5,341 nucleotides of DNA from contig WSZW01000170.1 in the NCBI GenBank assembly GCA_013139905.1, positions 1 to 5,341 on the forward strand. Reading direction: 5' to 3'. Made by a program: the position numbers and the translations under genes. Under the pieces are notes generated by a model. The model did not search any database. It was not told the DNA's origin and saw nothing but the letters and a program-made list of their open reading frames with translations. Below are positions 1 through 3,723 of the stretch, in pieces. The stretch comes from an archaeon. GTDB taxonomy: Archaea > EX4484-52 > B79-G9. Numbering within the stretch: position 1 is the stretch's first letter; each line of letters starts with the position of its first letter.

Positions 1-73
1 ATATATGCGCGCACGAATTGATACGTGTGCAGATTGTTTTTAAAAACGTGGAAGGAGAAATAAAAAGAAAAAT
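1..73 (+). other. Putative non-coding leader exon (5' UTR) of the plus-strand unit
   Basis: AT-rich stretch ending in a good splice donor (AAT|GTGAGT, intron starting at base 74). The only early ATG (base 5) opens a short frame closed by TAA near base 41, so I read this as untranslated leader. An ATATAT at the very start could be TATA-like, but there is no way to place a transcription start. The true 5' end may lie left of the window. Confidence 0.35.
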
Positions 74-167
74 GTGAGTATATATTATTTTTTACTTTTC
101 TTAAAAAATTTTTTCCCCTTCAAAAAAAAGAATAAGACTAATAGATTGTATATTTTTTTTTTTTTAG
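74..167 (+). other. Putative 94-base 5'-UTR intron
   Basis: Donor GTGAGT (74-79) matches the metazoan consensus. A branch-point-like ACTAAT lies at about 137-142, followed by a run of 13 T (153-165) and the acceptor AG (166-167). The ATG of the first protein starts two bases after the acceptor. Donor, branch site, pyrimidine tract, acceptor and size are all as expected for a short intron in an AT-rich invertebrate-type genome. The same donor could also be joined to the acceptor-like sites further downstream. Confidence 0.5.
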
Positions 168-168
168 A

Positions 169-1086
169 ATGACTTCACGCACTACGACAAAATCAGTTTT
201 TAAACGCACATTGCCGCCCATTTTGGAATCGGTCAAGAAAAGTGCCGTAAAAGCAAAAAAGTCGAAACTTCCCGAAGAGACCAATGTCGTTCCGGACAGC
301 GATAACGATACTGAAGATATTGAAAATGACGAGGACACACAACAACAACAACAAACATTAGAACAACAAGATGATATTGTGGAAATGGAAGACGATGAAG
401 TGTCCACTAGCGGAGACGATGAAGATAAGGAAGTACAGAAAATTGTTCCCCTCAAAAAAACTAAAACAAAAACAACAACTGATACTGTTATTCAACAGCG
501 GCAATCAACGTCTCAACCACCACAACAACAACAACAACATGAAGAACGACAAAAAGATGTCAGTTCGGATTTAGTGCTCGAAGTAGGTAGAACAGTTATT
601 TTTTTAGCACAATATGTTAAACGTAATTTGATTAAATGGAAAATGAAATCCAATACTCATCTGTTATTGAATGGTAACGAAAAAGTCAACAACTTCACTC
701 TTCGCGCAGTGAAAAGTGTTCAAGGTTGTAATGTTAGGGAAATTTTCTTGGCATACGGAGCGAATGTAGAGCGATATTATAGAATGATCATGAATAAAAA
801 TGTCCTGAAATTTGTAGCAAACGATATGGAATTGTTGAAGAAGCGGGCAAAATTACAATTGCAAGTAATGTTGCCGACTTCAACGATTGGCATTGACGAT
901 TTGCTATGTACGAAAAAGTATGTCGGAAGTTCGGAATTTCTTGCCAGAAAATCGACCGATGTCAAATATCAGAATGTAACCATCACGTCGCAAATTCACG
1001 TTCTATTGCCAGTTTCGCCAATATATAAAAACGATCATTTTTTGGTTCTCATTCAAAATATCGATTTTGCTACATTATTTTATTAA
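169..1086 (+). CDS. Hypothetical protein with acidic, glutamine-rich disordered N-terminus (305 aa, possibly spliced onward)
   Basis: I do not recognise this protein. Residues 1-35 are basic (KKSAVKAKKSK). Residues about 40-92 are strongly acidic and interrupted by five glutamines (58-62). Residues 94-102 are Lys/Thr-rich, and a second Q5 tract lies at 119-123. From about residue 135 the chain looks folded, with mixed helix and strand and no signal peptide or membrane segment. This tail-plus-domain layout is common in nuclear DNA- or chromatin-binding proteins, but that is inference. The start at 169 directly follows a splice acceptor and has A at -3. The last 25 residues (after IHVLLP, about base 1011) are AT-rich and intron-like. 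An in-phase donor there (GTTTCG at 1012 or GTTCTC at 1045, both weak) would join it in frame to the ORF at 1100. Another in-phase donor, GAA|GTAGGT, lies at 583, between tail and domain. Confidence 0.75.
   Translation: MTSRTTTKSVFKRTLPPILESVKKSAVKAKKSKLPEETNVVPDSDNDTEDIENDEDTQQQQQTLEQQDDIVEMEDDEVSTSGDDEDKEVQKIVPLKKTKTKTTTDTVIQQRQSTSQPPQQQQQHEERQKDVSSDLVLEVGRTVIFLAQYVKRNLIKWKMKSNTHLLLNGNEKVNNFTLRAVKSVQGCNVREIFLAYGANVERYYRMIMNKNVLKFVANDMELLKKRAKLQLQVMLPTSTIGIDDLLCTKKYVGSSEFLARKSTDVKYQNVTITSQIHVLLPVSPIYKNDHFLVLIQNIDFATLFY
340..354 (+). repeat. (CAA)5 trinucleotide tract, polyglutamine
   Basis: Five CAA codons encode Gln 58-62 of the 305-aa protein, inside its acidic segment. A further CAACAA follows a few codons later. 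Such tracts vary in length by slippage. Confidence 0.85.
523..537 (+). repeat. Second (CAA)5 trinucleotide tract, polyglutamine
   Basis: Five CAA codons encode Gln 119-123, between PP and H-E-E, just before the start of the folded-looking half of the 305-aa protein. Confidence 0.85.
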
Positions 1087-1092
1087 TTTTTT

Positions 1093-1099
1093 GTTACAG
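1093..1099 (+). promoter_or_regulatory. 3' splice-acceptor-like site GTTACAG
   Basis: TTTATTAATTTTTTGTTACAG precedes base 1100. TATTAAT is a plausible branch site. The AG falls on a codon boundary of the following ORF, which looks coding well before its first ATG at 1220. Confidence 0.4.
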
Positions 1100-1438
1100 A
1101 TATTGTACGCAAGCATCGATACATCTTCGCCGTTACAAGTGTTATGTACGAGGAAGAAATGTTTTTTTGCAAATTTAAACGATTGGGACATATTGCTCGA
1201 AAAAAAATTCAAAGTTATCATGAAATTAAATAGGCAATTGGATGATTTACAAATTGTATTGCACAATTATAGTTCTATAAAGAGTATAAAGTGCATGTAT
1301 TATGAAAATTGTAACATAATATTTTTTTTTGAAAGTAAAAAGTATATCTTGTGTCGTAAAAAATCGATTTTTAACGATAGAATTTATTTTAAAATGTTCA
1401 GTCAGGCAGGTCATGTCATTGTATTGCCGATAGCGTAA
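1100..1438 (+). CDS. Hypothetical ORF, probable exon opening at a splice acceptor (112 codons)
   Basis: Unrecognised. The frame reads cleanly from the acceptor at 1099 (starting ILYASIDTSSPLQVL) to TAA at 1436-1438. The first ATG is only at 1220, which would leave a 72-aa product. The 40 coding-like residues before it suggest an internal or terminal exon rather than a free-standing gene. It is lysine- and cysteine-rich, with alternating hydrophobic strands (for example CNIIFFFESKKYILCRKKS), and no membrane helix is convincing. Its end (HVIVLPIA) and the KKY...RKS...SQ...HV..LP spacing resemble the end of the preceding 305-aa protein. Joining 1011 to 1100 keeps the frame, and a possible in-phase donor near its own end is ATT|GTATTG at 1421 (weak). 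Confidence 0.5.
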   Translation: MLYASIDTSSPLQVLCTRKKCFFANLNDWDILLEKKFKVIMKLNRQLDDLQIVLHNYSSIKSIKCMYYENCNIIFFFESKKYILCRKKSIFNDRIYFKMFSQAGHVIVLPIA

Positions 1439-1450
1439 AAAGGAAAAAAA

Positions 1451-1463
1451 TTTTTTTTTTCAG
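1451..1463 (+). promoter_or_regulatory. 3' splice-acceptor-like site, T10-CAG
   Basis: A run of seven A is followed by ten T and CAG, a strong pyrimidine tract plus acceptor. The downstream ORF reads in frame from base 1464. Confidence 0.5.
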
Positions 1464-1796
1464 TTAGCATCTAAAGATTTTAAAGAAGAAAATAGAAAAA
1501 TTTATTGGATCGGAAAAGATACAATGTCGACGCCGTTAATTGCGCTCTTTAGAAGCATTCAAAATTGTCAAAACGATAGTATATATTTCGTACACGTGCG
1601 CAATTCGTCGTTCGACGTTAATAACGAATTTGTAACGTTGTACGATCCCATGAATCCGAAAGCCATCAATTTAATTGTCGATAATAGTATGGAAAAGACC
1701 GTTTTATTGAGAAAAAATGTCCTATTGTGCGAATTTAACGTTACACGAAGTGATAGAATTTCTTGCAGTTGCGCGCATTCATCGCCATCGTGTTAA
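1464..1796 (+). CDS. Hypothetical ORF following a T-tract acceptor (110 codons; 90 aa from ATG 1524)
   Basis: Unrecognised. Coding-like from the acceptor (LASKDFKEENRKIYWIGKDT) through the first ATG at 1524 (MSTPLIALF) to TAA at 1794-1796. The middle looks strand-rich (SIYFVHVRNSS, NEFVTLYDP, AINLIVDNS, KTVLLRKNVLLCEF). The last 20 codons, after CEFN, turn into a poor Ser/Cys-rich sequence, while the +1 frame over the same bases reads as a good amphipathic protein. The true product may therefore leave this frame around 1738 by splicing or frameshift. No signal peptide. Either start is possible: ATG 1524 for a free-standing gene, or entry at 1464 for a spliced exon. Confidence 0.45.
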   Translation, partial: LASKDFKEENRKIYWIGKDTMSTPLIALFRSIQNCQNDSIYFVHVRNSSFDVNNEFVTLYDPMNPKAINLIVDNSMEKTVLLRKNVLLCEFNVTRSDRISCSCAHSSPSC

Positions 1797-1809
1797 TCGT
1801 TTCAGGTAG
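1717..1809 (+). CDS. Small ORF overlapping the end of the previous one (30 codons), possibly part of a longer protein
   Basis: ATG at 1717 (AAA upstream) reads MSYCANLTLHEVIEFLAVAR and on to NRFR, stopping at TAG 1807-1809. It is in a different frame from the ORF it overlaps, yet is more protein-like over the shared bases. At CAGG (1803-1806) the frame beginning with GTAGTC continues as VVGLMVNLRVIYELE, so a one-base change or a splice would fuse the two into a helical protein of about 72 residues. On its own it is too short to be convincing. Confidence 0.25.
   Translation: MSYCANLTLHEVIEFLAVARIHRHRVNRFR
1797..1805 (+). promoter_or_regulatory. Acceptor-like site TCGTTTCAG (also reads CAG|GTAGTC as a donor)
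   Basis: TCGTTTCAG just after the TAA of the preceding ORF, on a codon boundary of the next ORF. The tract is short. The same bases form CAG|GTAGTC, a donor-like sequence, so the direction of use is ambiguous. A near-identical 15-mer recurs at 1937-1951. Confidence 0.3.
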
Positions 1810-1934
1810 TCGGCTTGATGGTGAACCTTCGAGTAATCTACGAATTGGAAATGGAAAGGGATAAGCTTTTAAGAACAATTGAAAGATTACGCGAAATTAA
1901 GAAATTCTTAACCAAGCGCTCTTATCGCATTTGA
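1806..1934 (+). CDS. Small helical hypothetical ORF (42 codons; 38 aa from ATG 1818)
   Basis: Opens at the acceptor-like CAG (1803-1805); the first ATG is 12 bases further, at 1818 (MVNLRVIYELEMERDKLL). The whole product is one or two charged helices with leucines and isoleucines spaced for an amphipathic or coiled-coil helix (TIERLREIKKFLTKRSYRI), ending at TGA 1932-1934. There is no GT dinucleotide between 1834 and the stop, so it cannot be a normal internal exon ending near its stop; its last codons are real only if translation ends here. The stop overlaps the next start (TGATG). It may be the tail of a longer protein beginning in the small ORF at 1717. Confidence 0.35.
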   Translation, partial: VVGLMVNLRVIYELEMERDKLLRTIERLREIKKFLTKRSYRI

Positions 1935-2290
1935 TGTCGTTTCAGATAGTCTGCCAATTGGAACAGAAAATATCTGAAAGTCTTAAAACGGATAAAACGA
2001 TTCGTTTTCTTTGCACGTTAAGTATGTGTAGTGGATTTGAAATCGAAGAACAACTAGAGAAGATCAAGGAGTCGTTCGACGCACTACAATGTCCGATACT
2101 AGAAATTGCTATCGCGACAGGCGGGAAAAAAAAATTTATGAACGTTTATCAGTTTGTCCAAGAATTCTCCATTTTACGCAATGCCATTAAATGCAATGAA
2201 AAATTGAAAGTTCACGTTAAAAAGTGGCAAGAAAATAAGAAAATTATTGTGAAAAGTTCGAAAATTATTGCAAATTATTGTAGTAATTAG
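1934..2290 (+). CDS. Possible death-effector-domain-like protein (118 aa)
   Basis: Start chosen at ATG 1934, which overlaps the preceding stop (TGATG). An entry by splicing at 1946 is also possible. Residues 1-88 look all-helical with DED-like spacing: helix 1 QIVCQLEQKISESL (4-17), helix 2 KTDKTIRFLCTL (18-29, compare the xEDxxxLxFLC pattern of DEDs), helix 3 IEEQLEKIKESFDAL (37-51), helix 4 PILEIAIATGG (54-64), helix 5 NVYQFVQEFSILRNAI (70-85). The family's RxDL motif would fall at RNAI (82-85), so the aspartate is missing. A lysine-rich tail follows (residues 90-118). In viruses DED proteins (vFLIPs) block caspase-8 activation; that role is inference only. It could instead be an unrelated helical protein. 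Confidence is moderate that it is a gene and low for the DED reading. Confidence 0.5.
   Translation: MSFQIVCQLEQKISESLKTDKTIRFLCTLSMCSGFEIEEQLEKIKESFDALQCPILEIAIATGGKKKFMNVYQFVQEFSILRNAIKCNEKLKVHVKKWQENKKIIVKSSKIIANYCSN
1937..1951 (+). repeat. Second copy of the 15-mer TCGTTTCAGRTAGTC
   Basis: TCGTTTCAGATAGTC here matches TCGTTTCAGGTAGTC at 1797-1811 with one mismatch, 140 bases apart. Both sit at the junction of two short ORFs and contain an acceptor-like TTTCAG on a codon boundary. Flanking bases are also similar (TTATCGCATTTGATG versus TCATCGCCATCGTGTTAA), suggesting a local duplication or a conserved splice element. Confidence 0.5.
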
Positions 2291-2314
2291 AAAAAAAGAA
2301 CAAGAAAAAAAAAA

Positions 2315-2329
2315 TTTTTTTTTTTATAG
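2315..2329 (+). promoter_or_regulatory. 3' splice-acceptor-like site, T11-ATAG
   Basis: Ten A (2305-2314) are followed by eleven T (2315-2325) and ATAG. The TAG is itself an in-frame stop for the next ORF's frame, so that ORF opens exactly at base 2330. The A10T11 block is also a perfect palindrome and is error-prone in sequencing. Confidence 0.45.
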
Positions 2330-2653
2330 GGTGTGGGAAAACTTTATTCTACTGATATATTAGAAATCAACTGTTTAGCCGTAATGGATGATTTGATTGA
2401 AGAACGGAGACGACGAAGACCTTACAGTTTCGAAGATGTGCTATTCGATTCGCTCGACAAGAACACGATAGTAAAATTGAATAAGATATTTGAAAAATAT
2501 CGAATTCACGGAAAAAATGTGAAAAAAATTCTACTATCGTGCTACAATATAGAATGTAAAAACATTTCCTTACACGAATTGGAGAACAATGATTTTTATT
2601 ACGCCTGTTGTCGTTTATTGCAGCCAACTTTTCGTAAATATATATCAAAATAG
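2330..2653 (+). CDS. Hypothetical helical ORF following a T-tract acceptor (107 codons; 89 aa from ATG 2384)
   Basis: Not recognised. Reads from the acceptor as GVGKLYSTDILEINCLAV; the first ATG is at 2384 (MDDLIEERRRRRPYSFEDVL), and it ends at TAG 2651-2653. The protein is helical and cysteine-containing, with a run of five arginines and a stretch (FEDVLFDSLDKNTIVKLNKI) whose leucine spacing weakly recalls a DED or other death-fold helix pair, followed by GKNVKKILLSC and LHELE. No membrane segment or catalytic motif. Its last 40 codons contain no in-phase GT, so joining it to the next ORF by a normal phase-0 splice would discard that part. Confidence 0.45.
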   Translation, partial: GVGKLYSTDILEINCLAVMDDLIEERRRRRPYSFEDVLFDSLDKNTIVKLNKIFEKYRIHGKNVKKILLSCYNIECKNISLHELENNDFYYACCRLLQPTFRKYISK

Positions 2654-2656
2654 ATA

Positions 2657-2675
2657 TTTTTTTTTTTTTTTTCAG
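2657..2675 (+). promoter_or_regulatory. 3' splice-acceptor-like site, T16-CAG
   Basis: Sixteen T followed by CAG, the strongest pyrimidine tract in the window. The next ATG is 12 bases after the AG (2688), the same spacing as for the ORF at 1806. Confidence 0.55.
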
Positions 2676-2687
2676 GTATTGAAATTT

Positions 2688-2975
2688 ATGGAACTATTTA
2701 ATTCTACAAATTATTCTGGAAAAATTATGCGAATATTATTGAGAGAAAAAACTGACGATAAATTGTTGCAAAAAACAATATTCAAATTTTGTCGTTGTCT
2801 TTTGTACGAACAAAAATTGTTGAAATCGACAATGAAATCTGTAAAATGTCGTTATAAGAATGCACGTTATAGGAGAAAACATTCAATTACGTTCGATTAT
2901 GTAACTAGAAGTCCGAATGTTGATCAGAATCAGATTTTTCTTGCTTGTTCAAATTTGTATGAAATGTTGTGTTGA
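2688..2975 (+). CDS. Hypothetical basic, helical protein (95 aa), last gene of the plus-strand block
   Basis: Not recognised. ATG at 2688 (MELFNSTNYSGKIMRILLRE) lies 12 bases after a strong acceptor. The frame is also open from the acceptor (VLKF before the Met). It is rich in Lys, Arg and Cys: KFCRCLLYEQKLLKS is an amphipathic helix, then a cluster KCRYKNARYRRKHS that could bind nucleic acid or act as a nuclear localisation signal (inference), then a less charged tail ending NLYEMLC. TGA at 2973-2975 is followed nine bases later by AATAAA. No signal peptide or membrane helix. Confidence 0.5.
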   Translation: MELFNSTNYSGKIMRILLREKTDDKLLQKTIFKFCRCLLYEQKLLKSTMKSVKCRYKNARYRRKHSITFDYVTRSPNVDQNQIFLACSNLYEMLC

Positions 2976-2984
2976 ATGCTTGAA

Positions 2985-2990
2985 AATAAA
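2985..2990 (+). terminator. Poly(A) signal AATAAA for the plus-strand unit
   Basis: AATAAA begins nine bases after the TGA of the last plus-strand ORF, in an A-rich context, at the boundary with the convergent minus-strand genes. This position fits a shared 3' end for all plus-strand transcripts. Confidence 0.6.
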
Positions 2991-2997
2991 AAAAATA

Positions 2998-3010
2998 CAC
3001 TTACCTTTTC
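2998..3010 (-). promoter_or_regulatory. Minus-strand splice-donor consensus (AAAAG|GTAAGTG)
   Basis: Read on the minus strand, the sequence is GAAAAGGTAAGTG, a near-perfect match to the 5' splice-site consensus. It lies about 68 bases past the protease stop. It could serve minus-strand transcripts that read past the poly(A) signal, with an acceptor further left or beyond the window. No minus-strand gene is visible at 1-2975, so it may be fortuitous. Confidence 0.3.
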
Positions 3011-3071
3011 GTTTTTTTTTTTTGCTTTGTAGAGACAAAAGAACAACACACTTTTTTTAATTTCTGGTTTT

Positions 3072-3077
3072 TTTATT
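3072..3077 (-). terminator. Minus-strand poly(A) signal overlapping the protease stop codon
   Basis: Minus-strand GAATAAA contains both the TAA stop of the protease (3075-3073) and AATAAA (3077-3072). Such overlap is common in compact viral genomes. With the plus-strand signal at 2985-2990 it leaves under 100 bases between convergent units. Confidence 0.6.
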
Positions 3078-3717
3078 CAAATGCACGATCAACAGTTGTT
3101 ATCATGTGACGGAGAAAATTTCTGGAATATAATTTCCAATAGCCTTTAGATAAGAAGAATTTCATATACATGATCAGTCTACGATCGTTTTCTTCTTCGC
3201 GCACATTGTCGACATGATCGTCGGATTGGGGCAATGTTAACGGATTGCTTCGATTGGTATTTTTAATTAGAGTAAAATGTAAGTCCTTTACCATGTCCAA
3301 GTGGAGTTTGTCGCACATAATTCGAACAAGACAGTATATGCCGCAGACACTCGTATCGACGCTCTGAAATGCAAATCCTTCGTCGAAGTAAGTTTCTAAA
3401 TTTTCATAAATTGACTTGTGCATCATAACGTAGGGAGAAATGTCGTAGTAAGCGTTCGGATTCAATGCAGATTGACCGAAAGAATCGAAAAATTCGTAAT
3501 TGTTTTTTTTCTTGAGAAACAAAACCCAATGTTGACCGTCTTTGGAACTGTCGTCTGTATTCGTAATTTGATACGGAAAGCGATCATTTTTACCAATATC
3601 GTCGCTCATTCCTAGAGAAATTTCGCCGCTCAGTCCCAGTGTGTAAATATTGCGTTCAATTTCTTCGCTATCCGATCCTACGGGATCGTAGAGAATGTTC
3701 TTGTCGGTAAGATCCAT
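3073..3717 (-). CDS. Adenain-like cysteine protease (capsid maturation protease)
   Basis: A 214-aa protein, close to the roughly 200 aa of adenovirus protease. The catalytic layout is complete and in the family order: His63 in GQHWVLF, the acidic residue Asp78 in FFDSFG (adenain has Glu in FEPFG), Gln118 in FQSVDTS for the oxyanion hole, and nucleophile Cys125 in SVCGIYCL. A C-terminal helical part (RRLIMYMKFFLSKG) follows, as in adenain. Family members cleave capsid and core precursor proteins during virion maturation in adenoviruses and Polinton/adintovirus elements. The residues are seen directly; the maturation role is established for the family. The start ATG at 3717-3715 lies six bases after the capsid gene stop, the capsid-then-protease order of adenovirus. 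How it is translated (its own spliced mRNA or reinitiation) is not visible. A deubiquitinase-like relative of the same clan is less likely, given the neighbour. Confidence 0.9.
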   Translation of the reverse strand: MDLTDKNILYDPVGSDSEEIERNIYTLGLSGEISLGMSDDIGKNDRFPYQITNTDDSSKDGQHWVLFLKKKNNYEFFDSFGQSALNPNAYYDISPYVMMHKSIYENLETYFDEGFAFQSVDTSVCGIYCLVRIMCDKLHLDMVKDLHFTLIKNTNRSNPLTLPQSDDHVDNVREEENDRRLIMYMKFFLSKGYWKLYSRNFLRHMITTVDRAFE

Positions 3718-3723
3718 ATTTTT

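Noticed and set aside
138..455. Minus-strand Ser/Cys-rich ORF of about 105 codons
   Set aside because: It is the antisense of the acidic and glutamine-rich coding region; the low-complexity serine/cysteine content is what that codon pattern yields in reverse.
1012..1099. A strong donor at 918 (GTATGT) paired with the acceptor at 1099
   Set aside because: Although GTATGT is a better donor than those at 1012 or 1045, this join shifts the frame and soon hits a stop, and the bases 918-1011 look coding.
169..2975. One multi-exon gene joining all plus-strand ORFs in series
   Set aside because: In-phase donors for the first joins exist but are weak (GTTTCG or GTTCTC, GTATTG), and the ORFs at 1806 and 2330 have no in-phase donor near their stops although their ends look coding.
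1087..3030. Poly-T tracts after ORFs as poxvirus- or asfarvirus-type transcription terminators
   Set aside because: Most tracts are followed at once by CAG, TAG or ATAG at a codon boundary of the next ORF, which fits splice acceptors better, and the minus-strand genes have no such tracts. The presence of AATAAA signals also argues for host-type 3' processing.
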